A stretch of DNA of 64,000 nt from Papio anubis (lineage: Eukaryota > Chordata > Mammalia > Primates > Cercopithecidae). Within the stretch, counting starts at the first letter, position 1, and the number at the start of each line of letters is the position of its first letter. Positions 43,796 through 55,594 of the stretch are shown piece by piece. The stretch lies in the NCBI RefSeq assembly GCF_008728515.1, contig NC_044986.1:61989159-62053158 (forward strand), given 5' to 3'. Position numbers and translations under genes: made by a program. The notes beneath the pieces were generated by a model. It ran no database searches, was not told where the DNA came from, and worked only from the letters and a program-made list of their open reading frames with translations.

Positions 43796-44499
43796 AATGA
43801 GATGCAAAAATTGGTGAACTGAGAAATTTCTTAAAATAAACATTCAAAATTAGTAAAATTTTCAAAAAATATAAGAATAAATTGGAGAAGAAAAAAATTC
43901 AGGTAATATTTTCAAAAAAGATGTCAAGGAAAGGGTATAATCAAAATACATTAATGTAATAAAACAGAGTAAGAAGAGAGTGAGTAGAGACTCAGCTACA
44001 GGAATATGTTTGGAGAAGAAAAATTATTGGAAACAAAATTGAGAATGGAAACCAGATGGCAAGGCCTAAAAAGAATAAGTAAAAGGAGTCAGAAAAAGCA
44101 CATTACTCATTAAAAGTCTGGTAGAATGTGAAGGTTTTTCCACGATGGGCAGAATTGCACATACTTACAAAAACAGAAGGTCAAGAAAAAAGGAAAAGGA
44201 CCTGGGATGTGAAAAAAAAAAAAAAAAAAAAAGTATTCAATGAGAAGAGGTCTCTTGGTTTGGTTCTGGGATTTACTTTATCAAAAAATCTATGTAGTTT
44301 CCCAAACATCTGGTGCTAAAAATTAAGGCAATTTATTGTGGAAATTAAGAGGCCAAGAAGTGATGCACAAGGTTTAGAGGAAACCAGGAGGGGAGGCCTT
44401 ACTTCAAACTGGAGAGGGAATTTTTTCCTCTGTAATTTCTTTCTGTTTCAAAATAAAAGTAGATTTTTAAAGAATCCAAGAAGTCTCACAGTTAAACAA
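43796..44499. other. Unassigned A-rich sequence with A21 run
   Basis: No recognisable gene or repeat. The A21 run at 44,212-44,232 could be the tail of a retro-insertion, but I find no flanking duplication. Confidence 0.5.
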
Positions 44500-44568
44500 A
44501 ATGTACCTATCTCCATTTGTCCAATGTACCTATCTACAAAGGTCCAGTGTAGCCTATCTACATTGGAC
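44500..44568. repeat. 23-bp unit repeated three times
   Basis: Units aatgtacctatctccatttg+tcc, aatgtacctatctacaaagg+tcc and agtgtagcctatctacattg+gac, at 44,500, 44,523 and 44,546. The first and third also form an 11-bp inverted pair, tgtccaatgta / tacattggaca. Confidence 0.93.
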
Positions 44569-44789
44569 ATTTGTAAGTAAAATGAAACCTAACTCCGAAG
44601 TAGTGGGGAGGGGAGACAGAACACATGGTGTGCTAAACTAGTATGTGGTGAATGAGACTATGACCATGAAACCTAGGGAAAAATGTCCCAAAGAATACAT
44701 ATGGGGAGTATGATAGGGAATCAGAATGAAGAAGGGATGCTATGCAGGAGTCTTGCTCTTAGCTTTGCTGCAGGGGTAACATTACTTTT

Positions 44790-45126
44790 TGTTTGTTTGT
44801 TTGTTTGTTTGTTTGTTTGTTTTAGATAGGATCTTACTCTGCCCCCTAGGCTGGAGTGCACTGGAGTAAACACAGCTCACTGCAGCCTTGATCTCCTGGG
44901 TTCAAGATCTCCTGGGTTCAAGAGATCCTTCTGCCTCAGCTTCTCATGTAGCTGGGACCACAGTCACATGCCACCATACCTGGCTAATTTATTTATTAAT
45001 GCTTTTTGTAGAGATGGGTGTCTCACTTTGCTGCTCAGGCTGGTCTCGAACTCCTGAGCTCAAGCAATCCTCCCACCACAGCCTCCTAAAGTGTTGGATT
45101 ACCAACATGAGCTACTACACTCAACC
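44790..45126 (-). mobile_element. AluJ, antisense, with internal 16-bp duplication
   Basis: (GTTT)n tail, then ttagataggatcttactctgcc to tactacactcaacc, with old AluJ features (cagccttgatctcctgggttcaag, gctcaagcaatcctcccacc). gatctcctgggttcaa is duplicated in tandem at 44,890-44,905 and 44,906-44,921. TSD-like cattactttt lies at 44,780-44,789 and 45,129-45,138. Confidence 0.94.
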
Positions 45127-45138
45127 AGCATTACTTTT

Positions 45139-46003
45139 CATGAAACAAGACTACATGGTAACAGTACTTCCTATAAAATTGCCCTGGAGAGTAATATGTT
45201 CTGACCCATCCTCCCAGATATGTAGTTAGGTGATATGACAGCTACCACCTTTACTTCATGTATAGCTCTATGGGGTGTGGGACAGAACCATGGGGGTTTG
45301 TTTGTTTTAATTTGGTTTTCTTGTATTTTAATTAACATGAAGGTCTTAGTGAAAAGGGTTAATTGGGTCTAATTGTATTACATTGGCACAGCAGTAGATC
45401 AAAATGAATCAGATTCCTAGGTTTAGAGCTCAATGTGTCAGTAGAACATTTTCCACAAATGTATTGAAGACACCAGAGCCACTGTTAATTCTCACCATGC
45501 TACTTTGTTAAGAGTTTGAGGAAACAAATTATATTTTCCTAATTTCCTCAGAAAAACTGCTTTAATTACTCACTGGGTCAACTTAATAAGATCTTAATAT
45601 GATCTTTTAATAGGCATCCTTTTTATGAGCTTGGGGTGGAACATTTTTAGCTGTAGTAACTCAGAGTTCTTGAATTTTTTTCCCACCAAAATCCTTTAAA
45701 GAAAGACAAAAGTTAAAATGCCACTAGCACCAGGAGAATGAGCATGTGTTTGATCATAAGCGGTTATCCACATGAAAGCTATTTATCTGAAATCTTAAGT
45801 TATAATTTTTAAACATTGTGATAATTCAATATTGTATTACATGATGTAATTTTTATGTTATTTTAATGTAAAAATAATATTGTAAATTATTTCATCATAT
45901 AAAGTTTTCTGCCAAGTTAACAAATGATGTAGGTCTTTTTCACAAATGTATTTCTAATCTCGTAAATGAAAGGGATCTTTAAAATCATCTTCATACAAAA
46001 TTC
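45139..46003. other. Unassigned AT-rich sequence
   Basis: No recognisable gene or repeat. Confidence 0.5.
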
Positions 46004-46008
46004 CCTAT

Positions 46009-46043
<35 letters not shown>

Positions 46044-46331
46044 TTTGAGATGGAGTCTCGCTTTGTCACCCAGACTGGAGAGCAGTGGCGCGATCTCGGC
46101 TCACTGCAACTTCTGCCTTTCTGGTTCAAGGGATTCTCCTGCCTCAGCACCTTGAGTAGCTGGGATTACAAGCGCCTGTCACCATGCCTGGCTAATTTTT
46201 GTATTATTTTTAGTAGAGACAGGGTTTCACCATGTTGGCCAGGCTGGTCTTGAACTCCCGACCTCAGGTGATCCACCCGCCTCAGCCTCCCACAGTGCTG
46301 GGATTACAGGCATGAGCCACTGTGCCTGGCC
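46004..46331 (-). mobile_element. AluSx, antisense, with (ATTT)n tail
   Basis: (ATTT)n at 46,005-46,046, then gagatggagtctcgctttgtc to ccactgtgcctggcc. Confidence 0.96.
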
Positions 46332-47759
46332 AAAACTCACATTATAAAGTGAGTTTCTCAGTGGGTGAGTAACTTGACCAATGTCACATAACTAACTTAC
46401 ATTAAAGTAAGGATCAGAAACAAACCTATGAATGCAAAAATCATTTTAAGTTTTACTTAAAATTTTCAGCCTCAAAATAAGAGTTTCAGTAAACTATTTA
46501 CATATTTCAGATGTAAAAATTACAGTCAGATAAAACAAAATTATGAGATGTCATTATTATTCACTTATTATGGAATAAATATGGGGTTGATGCTTTCTGT
46601 GTTTCTAAACTTTGGCTATTACAGAATTTGAGGACCATAGAGTCAATGATTTGTAAAAGGATACAGAATTCTGCTGTCCTTATTCTATGCAATTTGAAAT
46701 GACACAAGAACATTCTAAACAAGATTTCCCCAGCTTCATTGGTAGTGTTTTCATGCTATACTGTATTTATATCCTGTTCAAGCACTGAGGTCCAAGGAAG
46801 CTATTCAATGATTATATTTCTTAAAGTTTCAATACTAAAAACAAAATTGAACTGAGCATATGCACTTGTTTTGCATATGCTCAGTTTTGATTTATTCCCT
46901 AGACTTTTGCTAATAAAATATTGAACCTATTTCTTTGGTCATGAAATTTTGTACCCCCAAAATAAATTTACAAAACTGAGAAATATACTAAGTTCAACAG
47001 TATAATTTTCATGGATTCTTTATCCAAGGATTGTTTTTTAACAGTAATTCCCAAAGCTTTTGTCAAAAGGTATTTTCAATACTAAGATAAGCACTCTTAA
47101 CTTTTTTGTGTGTGTCTGAGGGGTGGGGAACAGCAGCTAGCATTTTCTGCTTATTCAAATACTGGATTTTTATCATGTCTTGAGCACCCATTTGTACTAA
47201 AGGGAAAATAAAATACGTCGACAATCTGGAACACTGTTTACTCTCTGGTAAGTTGATAAGGAACCCACTTCTGTCCGTTGCTTCAGGTTTCCTCAAGGGT
47301 CTCAATCTTTATCACTCTGTAGAGGCCAGGTGAAAATGATTGTGTGTGACAGAATGCTAGATAAACTTTTTTCTCAACAGAAAATAAGGACATTGGTCTC
47401 ATTTAACTTCCTTTAAATACAGCCTACTCATCTATAAAGTGTAAATTTCAGGATGTATTACTACATTGTATAATGTTGTAATAATTAATCAAGCTATGTA
47501 TATAAAAAAGATTTAAAAGCTGTTATGCAAGATCAAGTGTAAGGCATTTTAAAAAGAATTCTGTCAAATGGCTTTGTGATATTTCTTGTTGCTATGAATC
47601 TTAATCATTGAGAAATAAAAAAGTTGAGGCAAATCTGAATAAAGCGATATTATGTAGTTCATGTATCACCATTCCCAAGTATCCTGGAGCCTCCAACAAT
47701 AATGTAAGAGAGCGATTTTTTTCTGTGAAACACACTAAGTAAATGGCAGATGGTACAAT
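46332..47759. other. Unassigned sequence with one exact hairpin
   Basis: About 1.4 kb without a recognised gene or repeat. It contains aactgagcatatgc / gcatatgctcagtt, arms 46,850-46,863 and 46,873-46,886. A weak MIR-like patch lies near 47,400-47,480 (ctcatctataaagtgtaaatttcagg). Confidence 0.5.
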
Positions 47760-47921
47760 GGAACTGAACGGAGATCGGCTCACCCGGTGCTGTTAAGACC
47801 AGATATTCACACCAAGATTTTTCAGGAGTATAAAGGAAAGTGTTTACTTGCAGGATGTCAAGCAAGGAGAACCAAGCATCTAATGCTTAAATCCTGACCT
47901 TCCCGATGACGTATAGGTAAG

Positions 47922-47925
47922 GAGT

Positions 47926-47967
<42 letters not shown>

Positions 47968-48227
47968 TGTTTTTTAATGGAGTCTCGCTTTGTTGCCAGA
48001 CTAGAGTGCAGCCGTGCGATCTCAGCTCACTACAACCTCCGCCTCCCAGCTTCAAGCGATTCTCCTGCCTCAGCCTCCTGAGTAACTGGGATTACAGGCG
48101 CCTGTCACCACGCTCAGCTAATTTTTGTATTTTTAGTAGAGACGGGGTTTCACCGTGTTGGCCAGGATGGTCTTGATCTCTTGACCTCGTGATCCGCCTG
48201 CCTCGGCCTCCCAAAGTGCTGGGATTT
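47922..48227 (-). mobile_element. AluSc/Y-like, antisense, 5' end missing
   Basis: (GTTTT)n tail, then aatggagtctcgctttgttgcc to agtgctgggatt, where it stops before the usual acaggc...ggcc end. cttgacctcgtgatccgcc is Sc/Y-like. Confidence 0.95.
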
Positions 48228-48786
48228 CTAAAGGCAGGGGTAAATTTCAGGAAACCAGAAGTTACAGGCAAAATTGTCAATCAATACATGGAGGTTACAC
48301 CTTGGTTTTGGCCTAATGGCTGAGATATTTTGAAGTGGGAGCTTACAGGTAATAGGTAGTTCAAGGATTTTCTGATTTGCAATTAATCAGGGAAGAGAAG
48401 CTTTTTAAAAAGATTTGATGTCAACAGAAAGGAATGTTAGCTCTGATTCATGGGTGGGACTCCCTCCAGGCCCCTCAGGAAGAAATTTAGAACAAAGAAC
48501 AATGATCAGAGTTCAGACTTCAGTTCCACTTTCTGGAAAAGGTCTCCATGCCAGCTGAACTGTTTGGTTGGGGTCCAGGTTTCCGAAAAACAATTCAGGG
48601 ACAGATTTTAAGATGTTATCTTTAGTTTCCATAGAGAATAAAACATCTCCTGACTCTAATTTCCTTAGCTATTATTTTAAGTTCTTACCTTCTTCTTTAT
48701 CAAGTTGCTAATTTGCTTTTCGGGACTAGCTAAGGGCCTGGAATTTCTCTTGAAGTAACTCAAGATTTTCCTTTACTTCCATGCTT

Positions 48787-48823
48787 GTGGGGGGGGAGGT
48801 GGGGAGGGAGTGTGGTAGGGGGC
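48787..48823 (+). other. G-quadruplex-type tract
   Basis: Runs of 8, 4, 3 and 5 G within 34 bp (48,789-48,822), with short spacers, meet the usual four-run G4 pattern. It lies in otherwise AT-rich DNA and is not in a recognised element. Confidence 0.8.
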
Positions 48824-48922
48824 CGTGCATCAGCAGGCCCTTAAAACAAGGCCCTTGACCTGTTTCAATAGTGGCTCAAGACCAGGGGAGTGACTGCACC
48901 ACAGAAGCAGTTGTTATCTTTC

Positions 48923-49168
48923 CTTTTTTTTTTTTTTTTTTGAGATGAACTTTAGCTCCTGTTGCCCAGGCTGGAGTGCAATGGTGTGATCTCGGCTCAC
49001 TGCAATCTGCAGAGTTGGGTTCAAGCTATTCTGCCTCAGCCTCCTGAGTAGCTGGGATTACAGGTATGCGCCATCACACCCGACTAATCGTGTATTTTAG
49101 TAGAGATGGGGTTTCTCCGTGTTGGTCCGGTTGGTCTCCAACTCCTGACCTCAGGTGATAAACCCACT
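48923..49168 (-). mobile_element. Alu, antisense, truncated
   Basis: T-tract then gagatgaactttagctcctg to cctgacctcaggtgat, ending before the last 55 or so bases of the usual left end. It has a short loss in the right monomer (ctgcaatctgcagagttgggttc). Confidence 0.94.
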
Positions 49169-50004
49169 ATCTATCTTTTTTTTTTGTCCCTGCAGCTCAT
49201 TTCAGTTTGATTATGAAATCCTCATAAAAAGGAGCAAAGCATTTATCTATGAATAATTCTTTAAAAATCCATATGGGAACTTTTCAAAAAAAAACCACAG
49301 TTCACTAAAATTCCAACATAAAAAACACAAAGTCCCTTCTGCAAATTTTCATAGCCAACCTTATGCTTCCAACTAATAGCAACTTTGTAAATTTTTATGA
49401 CAGGCAAGATCAGAAGTTTTTCTCTTTAGACTATTTTTAACAAAGCTCTTTGTATAATTTTGCAGTTGAACATGCTTTTTAAATGTGACAATTCTTACAC
49501 TTTGAATGAATGCCATTTTATTAAAGCATATGAATTTACAAAATTTGGTATCGACCTCAACATTTTTCCACATTTGGGAGTTTTTCCTAAGGGAACATTG
49601 ACAAAAATTGAAAACAGTTAAAAATGTTTATTTATTTATTTTTTTAAGGCTTCCATTACATTAATTTGAGGGCTTATGTTAGGGTGAGACAAAAGGAGAC
49701 AAAGGTGAGAAGTAAGGGGCAATTAGTGCTCTTGGAGAATGCAGAGCCCTCTGGCCTCACAAAACACAACAGGGGCCTGGAAAAGGGACCAGGCAATGGT
49801 GGCATGGGATTATGTATTTCTAGTCTTTATTTGCAAATATAAGTGAGACAGAGGGTGATCTTTGCAACCATTTATATATGAAATGCTGAGGCTGCTGAGA
49901 GCAAAAATAAAGCATTAGACCTCATTCTTGTGGGGTTGCTTCAGGGTTTAGTATTTCCCAGTCACATCAAGCCAGGGCTCTGCCTGGAATCTGTGTTTTA
50001 TGAT
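49169..50004. other. Unassigned sequence
   Basis: No recognisable gene or repeat. Confidence 0.5.
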
Positions 50005-50185
50005 GATGGATTCAAAGAGTTAGCAGGATAAATAGCTAATGCATGGGGGGCTTAATATCTAGGTGATGGGTGGATAGGTGCAGCAAACCACCATGGCACA
50101 CATTTACCTATGTAACAAAACTGCATGTCTTGCACATGTATCCCAGATCTTAAAATTAAATTAGATTAAATTAAAATTTTTTGAA
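50005..50185 (+). mobile_element. L1 3' end (L1PA13-17 or L1PB type), short
   Basis: gataaatagctaatgcatgg, gcttaatatctaggtgatggg, ggtgcagcaaaccaccatggc, cctatgtaacaaaactgcatg and gcacatgtatcccagatctt are the terminal L1 3'UTR blocks, followed by an AATTAAA-type tail. About 175 bp. Confidence 0.88.
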
Positions 50186-50462
50186 AAAAGAGCATGGATA
50201 TGAAGGCGAGGTAGTGGCTGACAAGTTTTGTTCATTTGTGTTGTCGCATCACGTTAACTTTTTTTAACATTAATAAACTTTTACTTGAGAATAGTCTTGG
50301 ATACACAGAAGTTGCAAGAACGTTCCCATATGCCTGCACTTAGTTTCCTCTAGAGTTAAGATTGCTTTGGTGCATATGTCATACAAATGAACCAATATTC
50401 AATATTACTATTACCCAAAGTCCATACTTCATTGACATTTCCATGGTATTCACCTAACGTTC

Positions 50463-50764
50463 TTTTTTTTTTTTTTCTTTTGAGACAGTGTCTCTCTCTG
50501 TCACCCAGGCTGGAACGCAATGGCGCAATCTTGGCTCACTGCAACCTCTGCCTCCCAGCTTCAAGCGATTGTCCTGCCTCAGCCTCCCAAGTAGCTGGGG
50601 TAACAGGCATCCACCACCACACCCAGCTGATTTTTGTATTTTTAGTAGAGACGGGGTTTCACCATGTTGGCCAGGCTGGTTTCGAACTCCTGACCTCAGG
50701 TGATCCGCCTGCCTCGGCTTCCCAAAGTGCTGAGATTACAGGTGTGAGCCACCGCGCCTGGCCC
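50463..50764 (-). mobile_element. AluSx, antisense
   Basis: T-tract then gagacagtgtctctctctgtcac to caccgcgcctggcc. The TSD acctaacgttctttt / acctaatgtcctttt lies at 50,452-50,466 and 50,766-50,780. The 199-codon frame across it is an Alu read-through. Confidence 0.96.
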
Positions 50765-52415
50765 AACCTAATGTCCTTTTTATGTTCCAGGGTTCTGTTC
50801 AAGATATCACATTACATATATTGTCATGTGTCTTTAGGCTTCTCTAGACTCACAATTTCTCAGAGTTCAATTGTTTTTATGACCTTGATAGTTTTAAGGA
50901 GTACTGGTCAGATATTTTGTCGACTGTCCATCAGTTTGATTTGTGCAATGATTTTCTTATACTTAGACAAAAATTATGTGTCTTAGGGAGACCACCGAGG
51001 TAAAATGTAATTTGCATCACATCATGTCAAGGATACATGCTATCAATATGAATTATTACTGGTATGTTAACCTTGTTCACTTGGCGGAGGCAGTATTTGT
51101 CCCTTTTCTCTACCATAATGTTACTCTGTTTTTTTTTCTCTTTTCATACTGTAGTCGCTAAAAGAAAGTCACTATGTGACACACTTCAGGAGTGGAGACT
51201 GAAAAATCTACGTCAAATTTTTCAGTATGGGAGATTTGTTTGTCTATTCTCTCTTATTTATTTATTTACTTACTCATTTAATCCTTCATTTATATCAGTA
51301 TGAACTTACAGATATTAATTTTGTACTTTGTGTTATTATACAATACTATGCTACTTATTTTGATGCTCCAATTCTTCCAGCTTTAGCTATTGGGAGCTCT
51401 TACACTGGCTCCTATGCCCCATTGACAGGCCCCCATAATTTTTTGAGCACTTTCTTACTGCGTGGCACTATAAGATACTCCACGCTCATTTTGTTTATTT
51501 CCCACCCCACGCCAGCCCTAGAATCAATCATTTCTCTGAGGAGATTGGGTTCCTTTTACTGGAGAAGGTATTAGAAAAGAAGATATGGGGTAAAGGGTGT
51601 GTTTGTTGTGACTAGTATGTCATTGCTTCTAGTCCCATCCAGTGGACAGAACAAGAAAATATATAGGTAATAAATATGAACCAGTATGTACACATGTATT
51701 TATGAATATTTTTATATGTTTTCAACTGTATGTATAAAAAAGCTGACCATGTGTTCATGCTGATGTCTCTAACTCTAATCCATTACCAAGTTTCATTCTA
51801 GCCTTCAGCCCTTGCTTATGTCACCTTCCACTCCAACATGACTGTCACCATTCACCATCCATTTACTGCAATTCCAGAATACATATGTGGTTTCAGAGCT
51901 GTTAACCTACATCCCCATGGTCAGGGCACTTTATCAACTAGAGTACAGTGCTTATGTTCTGTTCCTTTTATCTTTTGTTTTACAGTTTCTACTTATTTCC
52001 AAAGTTACTGAGATCAGAACCTTTTTCACTAACTCCCTTCAGTGAGGTGATGCTGTGCATTTGTAATACAATTCGATTCTCCCATTACAGTGTGCATTCC
52101 ATCAATCTCCTTATTTTTTCAAATTTGCATACATTAGCACTCATTCTTTATGATGTAACGTTCTATGCATTTTGACAAGTTCAAAGTATAATTTGTGCAC
52201 CACTACAATGACATACAGAATAATTTCACAACCCTATAAAATTCCCTGTGCTTCTCCAATTACACCCTCTTCCAACCCTCAATTCCTGGCAACCACAGAT
52301 TTGTTTCCTATCTCTACAGTTTTCCTATTTTCAGCATGACACATAAATGAAATCATAAAGTATATAGTCTTTCCAGATTGGTTTCTTTCACTTAGCAACA
52401 TATATTAAAATTTAT

Positions 52416-52550
52416 GGCTGAGGATGGTGGCTCATGTCTATAATTCCAGCACTTTGAGAGGCCAAGATGGCAGGATCCTTTGAGCCCAGGAGTTTGAGAC
52501 CAGACTGGGCTATATAGTGAGACTCTGTCTCTATGGAAAAAAAAAAAATT
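52416..52550 (+). mobile_element. FLAM or AluJ left monomer
   Basis: ggctgaggatggtggctcatg, gatcctttgagcccaggag, gaccagactgggctatatagtgagactctgtctctatgg, then A12. Only one monomer is present. Confidence 0.88.
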
Positions 52551-52551
52551 A

Positions 52552-52852
52552 GGCCAGGCAGGGTGGCTCACACCTGTAATCCCAGCACTTTGGGAGGCCA
52601 AGATAGGAGGATCACCTGAGGTTAGGAGTTCGAGACCAGCCTGACCAACATGGAGAAACCCCATCTCTATTAAAAATACAAAATTAGCTGGGCATGGTGG
52701 TTCATGCCTGTACTCCCAGCTACTTGGGAGGCTGAGGCAGAAGAATCACTTGACCCCAGGAGGTGGAGGTTGTGATGAGCCAAGATTGTGCCATTGCACT
52801 CCAGCCTGGGAAACAAGAGCGAAACTCCTCAAAAACAAACAAACAAACAAAA
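52552..52852 (+). mobile_element. AluS, full length, inserted at the tail of the monomer
   Basis: Starts ggccaggcagggtggctcac and ends in (CAAA)n. It begins 1 bp after the A-tail of the preceding monomer, so it probably inserted into that tail. Confidence 0.95.
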
Positions 52853-52899
52853 TCAATAATTTGCATTGTTCTGTGGATTGAAAGCTCTTCTTACCATGG

Positions 52900-54060
52900 A
52901 ATAATATTCCACTGTATAGAAGTGCCACACTTTGTTTACAAATTCACCTATTGAAGGACATAGTTGTTGCTTCCACGTTTTTGCAAGCATGAACAAAGTT
53001 GCTAAAAGTATTTGCATGCAGCTTTTTATGTGAATAAACATAAATTTTCTATTCAGGTGGATAGATACCTAGGAGTCAAATATTTAATCATATGGTAATA
53101 CTGTTTTTATCATTGTAAGAAAATGTCAAAATCTCATACAAAGTGTCTGTACCATTTTTCATTCCCACTAGCAATAAAGGAGAGCTTTGGTTGTTCTGCA
53201 TCCTAGACAGCAGTTGGTATCATCATAGTTTTGGATTTTAGCATTCTAATAGGTTTGTGGTTATATTCAGTGATGTTTTAATTTGCATATCTATAATAAC
53301 ATATAGTGTTGAACATCTTTCATATGATCATTTGCCATCTGTGTATCTTTCTTGCTGAGGAGTCTATTCAGATCTTTGTACCCACTTATTAACTGGGTTG
53401 TTTGTTTTCTTAGAGTTGAGTATTAACAGTTTTTTGTACATTCTAGATACAAGTATTCTATCAAACGTATATTTTGTAAACCCCAGTTCATGCAAATTTT
53501 CTCCTAGATTTTCATCTAGAGGTTTTATAGTTTTGCATTTTCACATTTAGGTTTCTGATTCATTCCGAGTGACGTTTTGTGTTAGGGTGTAAGGTCTCTG
53601 CTTAGGTTCATTGTTTTATATACATAGATCAGTTTCAGTTGTTGAAAAAGTCTTTTTTACATCACCTATTTTTTTTTTTTTTTGCCTGTGTCAACAATTA
53701 GTTGACAATATTTGTGAGTTTGTTTCTGTTCCATTGATTAACATGTCTATTCTTTTGCCAATATAATGCTGGCTTTAAGATATTTACAGTAGATTTAAGA
53801 TAAATTTTGAAATCAGGTAATATGAACTTTTCAATTTTCTTCTTTTTTGGAATTATATTGGCTGCTCTAAGAGCTCTACCTGAACATATACATTCTAGAA
53901 TCAGTTTGGCAATATCTAGAAAATATCTTGGTGGAATTTGGATTTGGATTTATTCTGTAAAGTTGGGAGAAATTGACAGATTTTTTCCTCTAGGGAATTA
54001 CTTCCCACTGGAGACTAGCCTTTTTTCTTTTTTCTTTTATCGAAGGACACGTCTAGGCCA
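52900..54060 (-). pseudogene. L1M ORF2 remnant (C-terminal half), antisense
   Basis: Antisense frames keep short L1 ORF2-like stretches. An example is 52,853-53,041, whose reverse translation contains LLATLFMLAKTW...QLCPSIGEFVNKVWHFYTVEYYS-like text (shown in part), matching the conserved IHNSQKWEQPKCPSVDEWINKMWYIHTMEYYS-like C-terminal region. No frame is long enough to code. Confidence 0.78.
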
Positions 54061-55594
54061 GTTTCAAGATAGCTATTCTTTGCTCTACCAACATCCATTT
54101 CCCCCCTTACCCCAGACAGAACCATGAGGGAATCAAATCCTTAGCATGAAACATGAGGGATTCCCAGAATTAAAGCTTATATACAAGTGCACGGGGAAGT
54201 CCCTTATGACTTTAGCACACAGCCCTTTCTCAGTCTTAAGATAGTTTACACCCAGCTTCCAGTAATTCACCAAAATAATTTTTTAAGTGTTTCTATCATC
54301 TTAAGGATTTCAGCGGCTTTTTCTCCAACTAAGCAATTTTCATTAGCTGTGTTTCTCTAGATTACTTGTCTGTCCAGATTTTGGGCAGCAATCTCTGTTC
54401 TCTGATGAATTCCAGAAAAGTTGTTGATTTTCAGTTTGTCCAGTTTTTTTCTCCCTTAAAAGATGTTAGAGATGACTTCAAAGCTCTTTATATGTTGGAG
54501 CTGAAACCAGAAGCCCCATTATGTTAACTTTTGCCTATCTCCACAGTAAAATGGTTTAACACATGCTCGTACCTTCCCCCACCACCAAAATAATGCTATT
54601 CAAGATACAGCCATTTTTTATTTTATAGGATTTCTAATTTGTAGTGATGTTTTCTATCAACTTTAATAATCACAGTATTGGTGACAGTAAAGTGAAACTA
54701 AGTAATATATCCTTGTTTTTCTATTGAGTAAATGAAAATACAGATACAGCAGCTGACTTATCTGAGATCATACAGCCAGAATGTAGCAGAAATAAGCAAT
54801 TATTTCAGAAGACTGAAATGCCATGTTTTCAAACGTGAGAAAAAACTAACTTTTAATTATTAAAATTATCTTAATTCATTCTATTATGTCAAATAAATTC
54901 TAATTCGTTTTTACAAAAAGAAATACAAACTGAAACCAGAATTTTCATGTCTTACAATGAACAAGTATCATTACTTGATAGCCACATCCCACACATAATA
55001 AGGTGGCTTTTTAAAAGTTTATTTTGCAGTTACTGCACCAACTAAAACATAATTGTGTAGGTTAAATATTTAGAGGGCTAAGGGAGATAATCACCGTTGG
55101 TTTATAGTGGCAGATATTCATTCATTATTTAAACTGTTTACTTTCCCCTGATTCTGAATTGCTGTGGATTGTCCTCTGGTGCCTAGATGTAGATTGCAGG
55201 ATGAAATACTGAGGCTAAAATTCAGATCTTGGCAATGTTTGCAGAGAAAATTGAATCCACATCACATTAGGAAGTCCAAGCCTCCAAGTGCCCAGATATC
55301 ACAGCTTTTGTATAGAATTGGGGAGTAAGCAATCTTGTTTATGGTCCTGAATCATCATGACAATGCTTTGGCACAATTGTAGGAGTTCTTCCAATTAGCA
55401 CTTTACCCAGAATAGTAAAAGTTCTTCTACGTTTTGAAGTAAATGGTACCATTTAACATTTCTTTTAGTATTTTTGCCCTAGTCCAGTGTTTGCATCAGG
55501 TTAGCATAACTTCTAAACTTACAGAGGGGCTATCTCGGACAGTTCAGAAGTACCATATATCAGTATGAAGTTCAAGGTGTAAGCTCCAGGTCTG
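54061..55594. other. Unassigned sequence
   Basis: About 1.5 kb with no recognised gene or repeat. A MIR-like patch may lie near 54,690-54,790 (tgaggtgaaactaag, cttatctgagatcatacagcc). Frames are short. Confidence 0.45.

Larger units (their letters stand above)
47760..48900. mobile_element. Possible ERV-derived block, split by an Alu
   Basis: gctcacccggtgctgttaag, ccaagatttttcaggag, gttacaggcaaaattgtcaatcaatacatggaggttac, ccttggttttggcc and tgggagcttacagg resemble the U3/leader text of some ERV1 groups. Both sides of the Alu read as one block. No TSD, primer-binding site or gene domain was found, and direction and class are not settled. Confidence 0.4.
50225..54060 (-). mobile_element. Long antisense L1M: 3'UTR then ORF2 3' half
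   Basis: From left to right on + this is the reverse of an L1M: 3'UTR (50,225 to about 52,170) then the ORF2 3' half (about 52,200-54,060). Signs are tgtctttaggcttctctag, aagtcactatgtgac, tttgagcactttcttactgc and cagccctagaatcaatcatttctc for the UTR. For ORF2, gcataaatgaaatcataaagt, tggaataatattccactgtatag, ttgaacatctttcatatgatc and ccattgattaacatgtctattc are visible. Three Alu units interrupt it (50,463, 52,416 and 52,552). All frames are broken. Confidence 0.85.

Noticed and set aside
44212..44232. A21 run considered as a processed pseudogene tail
   Set aside because: No polyadenylation signal at the right distance, no flanking duplication, and no recognisable gene text upstream.
46005..46046. 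Regular (ATTT)n array, and other Alu tails, considered as CRISPR-like or regulatory repeats
   Set aside because: Units are 3-5 bp Alu tail expansions with no spacers, and this is a primate genome.
50387..50986. 199-codon open frame
   Set aside because: It reads through an antisense AluSx and L1M flanks. Antisense Alus commonly give such frames (LSPRLE...ILAHCNL-type text), with no gene context.
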